Positions 1 to 8,825 of a stretch of DNA of 64,000 bases are shown in pieces. Positions within the stretch are counted from its first letter, which is position 1; each line of letters starts with the position of its first letter. The notes beneath the pieces are model-generated. The model was given only the letters and a program-made list of their open reading frames with translations, was not told where the DNA came from and ran no database searches. Origin of the DNA: CAYLLN01 sp033762315 (lineage in GTDB: Bacteria; Planctomycetota; Planctomycetia; Pirellulales; Pirellulaceae); contig JANRLS010000143.1 in the NCBI GenBank assembly GCA_033762315.1, forward strand, positions 11,053 to 75,052, given 5' to 3'. The translations under genes and the position numbers were made by a program.

Positions 1-1
1 G

Positions 2-2827
2 TACGACGTGGTCGATTGCGCGGCCCTCAACCACGAAATCGGCACCCTGGCCGATTTGGAATCGCTGGTCGCCGCGCTCCGCGACCGGCAAATGGGTCTG
101 ATTCTCGATGTGGTTCCCAATCACATGGGAACCGCCTCCGGCCGCAATCTGTGGTGGCTCGACGTGCTCGAAAATGGCCCCAGCTCCCCGTTTGCCGGCT
201 ATTTCGACATCGACTGGATGCCCCTCAAGCCCGACCTCGCTAATAAGGTGCTGCTGCCCGTGCTGGGAGAGCAGTTCGGCCAGGTGCTGGAGGGGGGCGA
301 GCTATCGGTCGCTTGGGAAGGGGGCGCGCTCTGGGTCCATTACGGCACCGCCCGGTTTCCGCTGGGGCCACGAACCTACGCCTTCGTGCTGACGCCCGGC
401 GTGGAACCGCTGGAGCGCGAGCTCGGCGGCGAACACCCCGACCTGCTCGAATATCTGAGTATCCTCACGGCAATCAAAAACTTGCCCTCGCGCCACGAAA
501 CCGATCCCGGACGCATCGCCGAACGGCAGCGCGAAAAGGAGGTCGTCAAGCGCCGCCTGCGCGAATTGACCGAGCGTTCGCCGGTGGTCGCGGGAGCGAT
601 TGAGCAAACCTTGCGCGACCTCAACGGCCAACCCGGAAACCCCGGCAGCTTCGACCGGCTCGACGAGTTGCTCGGCGAGCAGGCTTATCGCCTGGCTTAT
701 TGGCGGGTCGCGGCCGACGAAATCAACTATCGCCGGTTTTTCGACATCAACGAACTGGCGGCGATCTGCGTCGAGCATCCGCGCGTGTTCGAGGCGACGC
801 ACGCCTTGGTCTTCGACCTGCTCGACCGCGGACTAGCGAATGGCCTGCGGATCGATCATCCGGATGGCCTGTTCGATCCGCGCGCCTATTTCGAACAACT
901 GCAAGAGCGCCGCTGGCTGCAGCTTGGCCGGCAAGCCTGGGACGCGGGCCGAGTTCCCGCTGGCGATTTGCCGCCAGCCAGGCCCGTTGCCTGGTCCGAC
1001 CTCGAAGCCCCGCTGAAAGCCGCCTTCGCCAGGCATTTGGCGGCGGCACCCGCCAAACTGCCGCTCTTTGTCGTCGTCGAAAAAATCCTGGGGCACAACG
1101 AACGCCTGCCGGAAGATTGGCCCGTGCGGGGCACGGTGGGGTATGAGTTTCTGGGCAAGCTGAATGGCCTGTTCGTCGATCCCGGCGGCGAGAAGCCCCT
1201 GTCGGCACTGTACGCGCGATTCACCGGCGATTCGCTCGATTTCCGCGAGCTCGCCTATCAGTGCAAGCAGCTGATTGCCCGCCTCAGCATGGCGAGCGAG
1301 CTCAGCGTGCTGGGGCATCGGCTCGACCGCATTTCGGAGCGGAATCGGTGGACCCGCGATTTCACCCTGAATAGCCTGACCCGCGCGCTGCAAGAGGTGA
1401 TCGCCAATTTCAGCGTCTATCGCACCTATCTCGACGAGCGGCACATTCACCCCCGCGATCAGCAATATGTGGAAGCCGCCATCGCCCGGGCCAAGCGCCG
1501 CAGCCCGGCGGTGAGCGCCTCGATTTTCGACTTCGTCCGCGATCTGCTCCTGCTCCGCCGGCTGGAAGGTGCCTCTCCCGACGATCGCCAGGCCCAGCTA
1601 CGCTTCGTCGGCAAGTTCCAGCAAGTGACCGGCCCGATCATGGCCAAGGGGGTCGAGGATACCGCCTTCTATCGCTACGGCCGGCTGGCATCGCTCAACG
1701 AAGTCGGCGGCGATCCGGAGCGGTTCGGCAACGATGCCGCGGCGTTTCACCAGCTCAATCGCGGCCGCTTGCCGCGCGAGTCGCGAGGGCTGTCGTGTAC
1801 CTCGACCCACGACACCAAGCGGGGGGAAGATGTCCGGGCGCGCATCAATGTGCTGAGCGAAATCCCGAACTTGTGGCGCGAGCATGTCCAGCGCTGGGCC
1901 CGCTGGAATCGCCCCCTCCATGTCGATCTGGATGGGCAATCGGTCCCCAGCGCTGGCGACGAGTATCTGCTCTACCAAACGCTCGTCGGCATTTGGCCCG
2001 ACGAGCCGTCAACCGGCGACGATCGCCAGCGGCTGCGAAAGCGGGTGCAACGCTACCTGCTCAAGGTGGCCCGCGAAGCCAAGCTGCATACGAGCTGGAT
2101 CAGCCCCCGGGAGGACTACGAAAAGGCGCTGCTCCACTTCGCCGACGAGCTGCTCCGCGAGGAGACGCGCCGGCCGTTCCTGGCCCATTTTCAGGAATTC
2201 GCATCGCGGGTGGCCGAGCATGGCCGCTGGAATTCCCTCGCGCAACTGGTCCTCAAAATCGCCTCCCCCGGCGTCGCCGATTTTTACCAGGGAACCGAGC
2301 TCTGGTCGCTCACCCTCGTCGATCCCGACAACCGCCAACCCGTCGATTTTGGCCAGCGCCGGCAATGGCTGGCGGCGCTCGCGGAAAACACCGACGCCGG
2401 CGACCTGCGGGCCAATCTGCTCGACCAAAGGCGCGATGGCCGGATCAAGCTCCATGTCACGCAGCGCGGCCTCGGGGCGCGGCGCGCGTTTCCGGAACTC
2501 TTCACCGACGGCGACTATCTGCCCCTGGAAACGACCGGCCAACATGCCACGCGGATCGTCGCCCTGGCGCGGCGGCATGGTTCGCGGCTGGCGATCGCCG
2601 TTGTGCCGCGGTGGACGGTGGGGGTCGTCGGATTCGGCGGCCCTCCGCCGCTCGGCGAGGTTTGGGGGGATACAGCCGTGAAGATTCCGGCCGGATTGCC
2701 CGCTATTCCCCTGGTCAACGCCTTCGCTCCCGCGAAAATCGAAGGGACCGAAAGTGCGCTCCACGTGGCGGAGGTGCTGGCGCAGTTTCCCGTGGCGCTG
2801 TTCGTCCCCGCGAACAGCGACGGTTGA
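2..2827 (+). CDS. treY: Malto-oligosyltrehalose synthase, 5'-truncated by the window edge
   Basis: This enzyme turns the reducing-end glucose of a maltodextrin into a trehalose unit in the cytoplasm; TreZ then releases trehalose. The frame is open from base 2 and begins inside the GH13 barrel with YDVVD, so the true start lies upstream; about 60-80 residues are probably missing. Visible GH13 motifs are DVVPNHMG (strand beta-3 region), GLRIDHPDGL (nucleophile Asp region), VVVEKILG (acid Glu region) and STHDTKRGED (conserved HD). Family proteins are large because of TreY-specific insertions, which fits the 940 residues seen. The next gene, malQ, starts 23 bp after the stop, so the two are probably cotranscribed. 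TreZ and other glycogen genes may lie upstream of the window. Identity is secure; only the N-terminus is unknown. Confidence 0.93.
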   Translation, partial: YDVVDCAALNHEIGTLADLESLVAALRDRQMGLILDVVPNHMGTASGRNLWWLDVLENGPSSPFAGYFDIDWMPLKPDLANKVLLPVLGEQFGQVLEGGELSVAWEGGALWVHYGTARFPLGPRTYAFVLTPGVEPLERELGGEHPDLLEYLSILTAIKNLPSRHETDPGRIAERQREKEVVKRRLRELTERSPVVAGAIEQTLRDLNGQPGNPGSFDRLDELLGEQAYRLAYWRVAADEINYRRFFDINELAAICVEHPRVFEATHALVFDLLDRGLANGLRIDHPDGLFDPRAYFEQLQERRWLQLGRQAWDAGRVPAGDLPPARPVAWSDLEAPLKAAFARHLAAAPAKLPLFVVVEKILGHNERLPEDWPVRGTVGYEFLGKLNGLFVDPGGEKPLSALYARFTGDSLDFRELAYQCKQLIARLSMASELSVLGHRLDRISERNRWTRDFTLNSLTRALQEVIANFSVYRTYLDERHIHPRDQQYVEAAIARAKRRSPAVSASIFDFVRDLLLLRRLEGASPDDRQAQLRFVGKFQQVTGPIMAKGVEDTAFYRYGRLASLNEVGGDPERFGNDAAAFHQLNRGRLPRESRGLSCTSTHDTKRGEDVRARINVLSEIPNLWREHVQRWARWNRPLHVDLDGQSVPSAGDEYLLYQTLVGIWPDEPSTGDDRQRLRKRVQRYLLKVAREAKLHTSWISPREDYEKALLHFADELLREETRRPFLAHFQEFASRVAEHGRWNSLAQLVLKIASPGVADFYQGTELWSLTLVDPDNRQPVDFGQRRQWLAALAENTDAGDLRANLLDQRRDGRIKLHVTQRGLGARRAFPELFTDGDYLPLETTGQHATRIVALARRHGSRLAIAVVPRWTVGVVGFGGPPPLGEVWGDTAVKIPAGLPAIPLVNAFAPAKIEGTESALHVAEVLAQFPVALFVPANSDG

Positions 2828-2850
2828 TTGGAGCTATCTCGGAGCATCTC

Positions 2851-4398
2851 ATGTTTCCCGTTCGCTGCTCGGGCATCTTGCTGCATGTCACGTCGCTTCC
2901 CAGCCCGCATGGCATTGGCGATCTGGGCGCGGAAGCAGTCGATTTCGTCGAGGCGCTCGGGCGCGCCCGCCAGGGAATTTGGCAGGTTTTGCCGCTCGGT
3001 CCGACCGGCTATGGTGATTCTCCGTATCAGTGCTTCTCCGCCTTTGCCGGCAACCCGCTGCTGGTCGATCTGCGCGAGCTGGCCTATCTCGGCTGGCTCA
3101 CTCCGGCCGATTTTCACGAAGCTCCCGATTTTGACGCCGCCAGCGTGAATTTCGGCCGCGTCGTCCCTTGGAAGCTCGACCGACTGCGGCGCGCGTTCGC
3201 CCGCTTTCGCGAAACCGCGACGGCCGAGCAAATGGCCGAGCAAGCCACTTTTCGCGACGCCAATCGGTTGTGGCTCGACGACTATGCCCTGTTCATGGCG
3301 CTCAAGCACGAACACTACCAGGTGGAATGGACCCGCTGGCCGGCGGAACTGGCCCTCCGCGAGCCCGCAGCCCTCGGTGCCGCGCGCGAGCGGCTGGCGG
3401 CGGAAATCGACTATCACGTTTTCGGGCAGTGGTGCTTTGCCCGGCAATGGACCGCACTGCGCGCTCATGCCAATGCCCGCGGCGTGCGCATCATCGGCGA
3501 TTTGCCCATTTTCGTCGCCCACGACAGTGCCGATGTCTGGGCCGGCCGCGAGCTGTTTCTGCTGGAGGCCAATGGCTGGCCGCGCGTCGTGGCGGGTGTT
3601 CCCCCGGACTATTTCAGCGCGACGGGGCAACTGTGGGGCAATCCGCTTTACGACTGGGCTCGCCTCGCCGAACTGGGCTACGAATGGTGGCTCCAGCGAC
3701 TCGCCCAAGCGACGCGCCTCTTTGACTATGTCCGCATCGACCACTTTCGCGGCTTCGTCGCCAATTGGGAAATTCCCCGCGAGGCTCCCACCGCCGCCAG
3801 CGGCCGCTGGGCCCCTGGCCCCGGCGCGGCCCTCTTCGCCACCGCCACCTCCCGGCTGGGGCTAATTCCGCTGATCGCCGAGGACTTGGGGGTCATCACC
3901 CCGCAGGTCGAATCATTGCGCGACGAATTCGCCTATCCCGGCATGCGAATTTTGCAGTTCGCCTTTGGCACCGATCCGAAAGCGCCCGACTATTTGCCCC
4001 ACAACTTCATCCCCGGCTGCGCGGTCTATACGGGGACGCATGACAACGACACCACCGTCGGCTGGTTCCACAGCGCGGCCGGCGAGGGAACCACCCGCAC
4101 CGCCGAGCAAATCGCCGCCGAGCGCCAGCGCGTGTTGCGGTATCTCGGCACCGACGGGAGCGAAATCCACTGGGATCTGATTCGCCTCGCGCTAAGCTCC
4201 GTCGCCAAGCTGGCGGTCTTTCCCATGCAAGATGTGCTGGGGCTCGGTTCGAGTGCCCGGATGAACATGCCCGGCACCACCGCCGGCAACTGGCAATGGC
4301 GGCTCCCCCCCACCCAGTTCACCCTCGACCACGAAGCCCGCCTCGCCGAGCTGTCGGCGGCGTACGAGCGGCAGCTCTTTCCCGCCGCCACGGGTTGA
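2851..4398 (+). CDS. malQ: 4-alpha-glucanotransferase (amylomaltase)
   Basis: MalQ (GH77, 515 residues) transfers alpha-1,4-glucan segments between maltodextrins and frees glucose. The N-terminus SGILLHVTSLPSPHGIGDLG is the classic MalQ opening. Other diagnostic motifs are VRIDHFRGF (nucleophile Asp), IAEDLGVI (acid/base Glu) and GTHDNDTTVGW. The open frame extends far upstream within treY, but the ATG at 2851 has a GGAG six bases before it and yields the normal family length, so it is the start. Located 23 bp after treY, it would recycle or lengthen the maltodextrins that TreY uses. Nothing abnormal was seen. Confidence 0.95.
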   Translation: MFPVRCSGILLHVTSLPSPHGIGDLGAEAVDFVEALGRARQGIWQVLPLGPTGYGDSPYQCFSAFAGNPLLVDLRELAYLGWLTPADFHEAPDFDAASVNFGRVVPWKLDRLRRAFARFRETATAEQMAEQATFRDANRLWLDDYALFMALKHEHYQVEWTRWPAELALREPAALGAARERLAAEIDYHVFGQWCFARQWTALRAHANARGVRIIGDLPIFVAHDSADVWAGRELFLLEANGWPRVVAGVPPDYFSATGQLWGNPLYDWARLAELGYEWWLQRLAQATRLFDYVRIDHFRGFVANWEIPREAPTAASGRWAPGPGAALFATATSRLGLIPLIAEDLGVITPQVESLRDEFAYPGMRILQFAFGTDPKAPDYLPHNFIPGCAVYTGTHDNDTTVGWFHSAAGEGTTRTAEQIAAERQRVLRYLGTDGSEIHWDLIRLALSSVAKLAVFPMQDVLGLGSSARMNMPGTTAGNWQWRLPPTQFTLDHEARLAELSAAYERQLFPAATG

Positions 4399-4412
4399 AA
4401 AACGCCCGTTTT
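4390..4412 (+). terminator. Weak hairpin plus T-run at the end of malQ
   Basis: ACGGG (4390-4394) pairs with CCCGT (4405-4409) across a 10-base loop and runs into four T residues. The stem is only 5 bp and overlaps the malQ stop codon, so this is a candidate intrinsic terminator at best. Confidence 0.3.
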
Positions 4413-4545
4413 CCGCCGAATTTCGCCGGCCAATCGACAAACTAGCGAAATCTTGGAAAATTCCGCGTCAAATCGGCGGGCGGGCGGGAGTAACGTGGTG
4501 TTAGCCCCTCGAAACCCGCGGGGGCTCCCCGCGAAAAGCCGCTCC

Positions 4546-5079
4546 ATGATGAACTCGGCCAACACCGACCAAGACGCCAGCAACGAGTTTTTGCGGCTCT
4601 TGCTGCGCCATGAGCCGCAAATTCGGGCCTACGTGCGGGCTTGCCTGCCGCGGGCGGCCGACGTGGACGAAGTGATGCAAGAGGTGGGCCTCGTCGCCTG
4701 GCGGAAATTCTCGTCACTCGATGATTCAGCGAATTTTCCCCGCTGGGCCTGCCTGATCGCCCGCTACGAGATTCTGAAGCACCGCCGCAAGCTGGCCCGC
4801 GATCGGCTGGTGCTTGACGAGGCGACGCTCGAACTGCTCGCCGCCGAAGGAGCCGAGGAGCTTCCCCGCCGCGAGCAGCAGTTGCAGGCACTCGACGACT
4901 GCGTCGCGAAGCTGCCCGCCGACCGGCGCCAGCTCATCTTGGCCGCCTACTCTCCCGAGACGACGATCAAAAACCTCGCGAGCCAGCTCGGTCGCACCGA
5001 AGCCTCGCTCTATCAATTGCTCGCCCGCATCCGGCAAGAGTTGCTGCGGTGCGTGGAGCGCAAAGTCGCCCCCTCTTAG
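4546..5079 (+). CDS. ECF-type RNA polymerase sigma factor
   Basis: This is a 177-residue sigma-70 family factor of the planctomycete/verrucomicrobial ECF type. Region 2 is seen around VDEVMQEVGLVAWRKF, including the -10-binding helix, and region 4 around TIKNLASQLGRTEASLYQLL, a helix-turn-helix for -35 recognition. The frame is open further upstream, but ATG 4546 gives the standard ECF start just before the first helix (EFLRLLLRHEP). The membrane anti-sigma-like gene begins 17 bp after the stop, and the cytochrome/DUF1552 genes follow on the same strand. It likely controls this locus and others in response to an envelope signal. That role is inference; the sigma factor identity is clear. Confidence 0.9.
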   Translation: MMNSANTDQDASNEFLRLLLRHEPQIRAYVRACLPRAADVDEVMQEVGLVAWRKFSSLDDSANFPRWACLIARYEILKHRRKLARDRLVLDEATLELLAAEGAEELPRREQQLQALDDCVAKLPADRRQLILAAYSPETTIKNLASQLGRTEASLYQLLARIRQELLRCVERKVAPS

Positions 5080-5096
5080 TCCATCGCGAGCCCGCC

Positions 5097-6047
5097 ATGA
5101 CCGCCGCGGAAATCGAACTCTTGCACCGCTATCTCGACGACCGGCTGTCGGCGGCCGATGCCCTGGCGTTGCCAGCGCTGCTGCGCGATAGTCCGGAGGC
5201 TCGCCGCACGCTGCGCGATCTGGCGACGGTCGATGCCAAGCTGAGCGAACTGGCCGCGCAAGCCCCCGCTGCCGTTTCGCTCGCGGCAGCCAGGGCGAGT
5301 CAACCACGCCAGAGCCGGCTGTTCGCGTGGCGGTCGCTGGCGGAACTGGCGCTGGGTCTTTTGATTGGCGCGGTCTTCTCGTCAATGGCCTGGGCCTATG
5401 CGGTTCCCACCTGGCTGACTGGCGGGGCACCGATCTCGCTCGTGGCGGAAAGCTACGAAACCGGCTACTCTTCTGAAGCAGGCGGCCTCCCCTTGGCGCC
5501 CGACCGCTGGAGCGGCGACCGCACCGAAGTGACTGGTCCGCTGCTCGAAGTCCGTCCCAGCAGCGGCACCAAAATGCTTCGCATCTTGCGAGCCGACTAT
5601 CCCGGCAAGCCAAACGCGGCAGAGAGCTATACCGGCGACCTGTATCGACTGGTCGATCTCCGCCCGTTTCGACAACAGTTGGCTGGTAACTCGGCAGTCG
5701 TTGAGCTGTCGGCCGCATTCAACGCGGCCCCGTTTCCGGAGTCCGAAGAATATCGCTCCGCGCTCGCGATGCACGCCCTGACGGCCGACCTTGCCGCCAC
5801 GCCCGAGTCGCTGTCGGGTTCGATGCTGGCCGATGGTTCGCTCGCGATGGCTCGCCAGGTTTGTCCGCGGCTCGACCGCGATCCCGCCACCTGGCAGCGG
5901 CTGGAAGCCGCGCTCAAGCTCCCCGCCGAAACCGAATTCCTGCTCGTCCATTTGGGTGTGAGTCACATTCCCAAGTTTCAGCGCCGCGCCACTTTTCCGG
6001 GCCACTTTCTCGACGACGTGCGGCTAACCTTGCGGCAGCAACCCTAA
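5097..6047 (+). CDS. Membrane-anchored putative anti-sigma factor
   Basis: The 316-residue product has a cytoplasmic N-terminal part (about residues 1-80; opening MTAAEIELLHRYLDDRLSAADA) similar in style to short planctomycete anti-sigma domains. One transmembrane helix follows at about 83-108 (ELALGLLIGAVFSSMAWAYA), then a roughly 200-residue extracytoplasmic domain. I do not recognise that domain; its segments mention disulfide-free beta-rich sequence resembling lectin-like folds. No FecR motif or CxxC zinc motif was seen. ATG 5097 is chosen over a GTG 48 bases upstream, because the latter overlaps the sigma gene by more than 30 bp and lacks a better ribosome site. Pairing with the ECF gene 17 bp upstream supports the anti-sigma role, but sequence alone does not prove it. 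Confidence 0.65.
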   Translation: MTAAEIELLHRYLDDRLSAADALALPALLRDSPEARRTLRDLATVDAKLSELAAQAPAAVSLAAARASQPRQSRLFAWRSLAELALGLLIGAVFSSMAWAYAVPTWLTGGAPISLVAESYETGYSSEAGGLPLAPDRWSGDRTEVTGPLLEVRPSSGTKMLRILRADYPGKPNAAESYTGDLYRLVDLRPFRQQLAGNSAVVELSAAFNAAPFPESEEYRSALAMHALTADLAATPESLSGSMLADGSLAMARQVCPRLDRDPATWQRLEAALKLPAETEFLLVHLGVSHIPKFQRRATFPGHFLDDVRLTLRQQP

Positions 6048-6113
6048 AGCTGGCCGGGCCTCGCCAGCCGTTCCCGCCGCTCCCTCGTTTCCCTCGCTTT
6101 CCGCCAAATGGTT

Positions 6114-8798
6114 ATGAAATTCGCCTCGACTCTCGCCGTTTGGGTGCCGCTGCTGGTTCCCTGCCTGGCGCTCGCCGCCGAAAGCGCGCCGCGAGCGAGC
6201 ATCCCCCAGCGGCATCTGGCGCTATTGCGCGAGCATTGCCAAAAGTGCCACGGGGGGAACCTCGCGGAGGGAATGTTTCGCATCGATACCTTGCCGCCCA
6301 CGATCACTACCCTCGAAACGGCCGAGCGTTGGCAAAAGGTGCTCGGCGCGCTCAACAGCGGCGAAATGCCCCCCGCCGATGAGCCGCCGCTCAATAACCA
6401 GGCCAAGGCCGATTTGCTCGACGATCTGACCCGAGCGATGGTCGTAGCCCGCAAAGCGCTGTCCGACCAGCACGGCGAGATCACGATGCGCCGCCTGAAC
6501 CGCCGCGAATATCGCGGCACGCTGCAGGACCTGCTGGGAGTGGAGGCCAATGTCAATGAACTCCCGGCCGATGCCGGCGCGGGGGCCTTCGACACGGTCG
6601 GATCGAATCTCTTCATGTCGGGCAATCAATTCGAGCAATATCTGGCCCTCGGGCGCGAGGCTCTCGACGAAGCCTTCGAGCGGCAAGCCGCGGCTGCCGA
6701 ACAGCGCCGGCTGCGCTATGAGACGGAGAATTCAACCCCCTTGCTGGCGAAGTTGCACGCGAGCGATCTCGACGCCAAGCGCCGCGGCGAGGCTTGGATC
6801 AAGGCGGTCGAAGCGGCGGCCGCCAAACCGGAGAATGCCGCCATCGTCGCCGAAATCCGCAAGACCGCGGCGAGTGACGCGATCTTTCGCCGCTCCTGGG
6901 CCAAAATTCCCGGCGCACCCTCCCCCGAGAGCTTCGGCTTTGACACCGGCGAAAATAATGCCGACAAGGCCAATCGCGCGGCCGGCAATACCTTCATGCA
7001 TCCGTATCGCGAGTACTACCTCAAGCAGCCCCGGCTGGACGAGGGTGCCTATCTGACGATCAACAACGGCGATTTCAATTCGTGGATTACGCTGCTCGTT
7101 CCCTTCAATTGGCCGGTGGGAGACTACCGAGTCCGGTTTCGCGTCGCCGCCACGGAGCAGGCCCCGCCGGAACGGCGATTCATTGAGTTCGGCATCCATC
7201 CGCGACATGGGCAGGTGATGACCGTTCATCACGTCGTCGGCACGATGGACAACCCGCAGGTGATCGAGGTTCCGCTCACCCTGACGCGGCGGCATGGAGA
7301 GCGCGACAACCGCACGCTGTTCATTCGCGAGAAAGGAACGGCCGACCACATCGATCAGCAGCGCCGCCGGTTCAACGAGGGAATGAAACGCAGCGGCATC
7401 GGGCCCGAGTTCGCGTTGTGGGTCGATTGGCTCGAAATCGAGCGCGTCCCCACGGCAGGCGATCCCCTCCCCCCTGGATTGGCCGCGCTTGATGTTCCGC
7501 TAACCGACAAAGCGCCGCCCCCCTCGCCCGAAGAGCTCCGCACAGCCCTCGCTCGCTTTGCGGAAACCGCCTTCCGGGGACAACCCGCCACGCCGCAATT
7601 TATTGACCGCCTCGTCAAGCTCTACGAACTGCGGCGCGTTGCCGGCGACAAGCACTTGGCCGCCCTCAAAGAGACGTTGGCGGTGGTGCTGGCGTCGCCT
7701 AGGTTCCTCTACCTGGCCGAGCCCGCGACCGACCGGCAGCGGCGGCCGCTGTCCGATCTGGAACTGGCGACCCGGCTGTCCTATTTCCTATGGGGAATGC
7801 CCCCAGACCGCCAACTACTGGAACTTGCCCGGCGCGGCGATCTGCGCCAGCCGGCGGTGCTGGCCCGCGAGACAGAGCGTCTGCTGAAGGACCCGCGGGT
7901 GTCGGGTTTCGCTCGCCCCTTCGTCCATCAATGGCTCGATCTCGACCGCCTCGATTTTTTTGAGGTGAACGGCAACCTGTTCCCACGTTTCGACGATAGC
8001 GTCAAGCTTTCCGTCCGCAGGGAAGTACACGAATCCTTTGGACTCCTGCTGCGCGACAACAAACCCCTGAGCAACCTGCTGCAAGCCGACTATGTTGTCA
8101 TCGACGGCGTGCTGGCCAGTTACTACGGCATCGCCGGGGTGACGGGCGACGAGTTTCGTCCGGTGCCGCTGCCCGCCGGTTCGCCGCGCGGCGGGCTTTT
8201 GGGCATGGGGGCAATTCATGTCATGGGGGGGAACGGCGAACAGACCAGCCCCGTCGAGCGCGGTGCCTGGGTACTCCGCAAGTTGCTCAACGATCCTCCG
8301 CCCCCAGCGCCCGCCAACGTGCCGCAACTCGCCCGCCTTGCCGGCAAGCTGCTCACGACGCGCGAGCGGTTGGTGCTCCATCAAGAGCAAGCGCAGTGTG
8401 CGAGTTGCCACCGTAAGATCGATCCGATCGGCCTGGGGCTCGAGAACTTCGATGCCGCCGGCCAGTGGCGGGTGGAGGACTCGTACCAATTGTTGACGAC
8501 CGGGGGCAAGCCCGATCCCAAGCTAGTGAAAACCTGGCAGATCGATGCTGCTGGGGCGCTCCATGACGGCCCCAAGTTTGGCGACTACTTCGAGCTTCGC
8601 CAGATCATTGCGGCCAAATCCGACTCGTTCGCCCGTGGCTTCAGCGAGGCGCTAATCGAGTATGCCCTGGGCCGGCCATGCGGATTCAGCGACGAGCCAC
8701 TGGTCGAGGACATGCTGAAGCGCGCCCGGGAAAGGAACTTTGCCCCCCGTGAGTTTATCCACGCCCTCATCGCTAGTTCCGCCTTTCAAACCAAGTAA
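6114..8798 (+). CDS. Planctomycete cytochrome c protein with DUF1587-DUF1595-DUF1592-DUF1588-DUF1585
   Basis: The secreted protein of about 894 residues has a signal peptide ending near ALAAES. A planctomycete-type cytochrome c domain with CxxCH (CQKCH, near residue 42) comes next. DUF1587 follows (RRLNRREYRGTLQDLLG), then a long middle region with a beta-sandwich-like stretch, then DUF1595 (near ETAFRGQPATP), DUF1592 (LELATRLSYFLWGMPPD), DUF1588 with a second heme motif (CASCH) and C-terminal DUF1585 (FSEALIEYALGRPCGFSD). ATG 6108 lies six bases upstream and is an alternative start. The function of this family is not established; two c-heme sites suggest extracytoplasmic electron transfer. 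It is followed by its usual partner, a DUF1552 protein, 27 bp downstream. The family call is secure. Confidence 0.92.
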   Translation: MKFASTLAVWVPLLVPCLALAAESAPRASIPQRHLALLREHCQKCHGGNLAEGMFRIDTLPPTITTLETAERWQKVLGALNSGEMPPADEPPLNNQAKADLLDDLTRAMVVARKALSDQHGEITMRRLNRREYRGTLQDLLGVEANVNELPADAGAGAFDTVGSNLFMSGNQFEQYLALGREALDEAFERQAAAAEQRRLRYETENSTPLLAKLHASDLDAKRRGEAWIKAVEAAAAKPENAAIVAEIRKTAASDAIFRRSWAKIPGAPSPESFGFDTGENNADKANRAAGNTFMHPYREYYLKQPRLDEGAYLTINNGDFNSWITLLVPFNWPVGDYRVRFRVAATEQAPPERRFIEFGIHPRHGQVMTVHHVVGTMDNPQVIEVPLTLTRRHGERDNRTLFIREKGTADHIDQQRRRFNEGMKRSGIGPEFALWVDWLEIERVPTAGDPLPPGLAALDVPLTDKAPPPSPEELRTALARFAETAFRGQPATPQFIDRLVKLYELRRVAGDKHLAALKETLAVVLASPRFLYLAEPATDRQRRPLSDLELATRLSYFLWGMPPDRQLLELARRGDLRQPAVLARETERLLKDPRVSGFARPFVHQWLDLDRLDFFEVNGNLFPRFDDSVKLSVRREVHESFGLLLRDNKPLSNLLQADYVVIDGVLASYYGIAGVTGDEFRPVPLPAGSPRGGLLGMGAIHVMGGNGEQTSPVERGAWVLRKLLNDPPPPAPANVPQLARLAGKLLTTRERLVLHQEQAQCASCHRKIDPIGLGLENFDAAGQWRVEDSYQLLTTGGKPDPKLVKTWQIDAAGALHDGPKFGDYFELRQIIAAKSDSFARGFSEALIEYALGRPCGFSDEPLVEDMLKRARERNFAPREFIHALIASSAFQTK

Positions 8799-8825
8799 CC
8801 TGCCTCTGATTTGGAATTCGAAACC

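Noticed and set aside
1795..2850. Upstream extension of the malQ frame by 352 codons.
   Set aside because: It lies inside treY in a different frame, has no family sequence, and the ATG at 2851 has its own ribosome site and gives the normal MalQ length.
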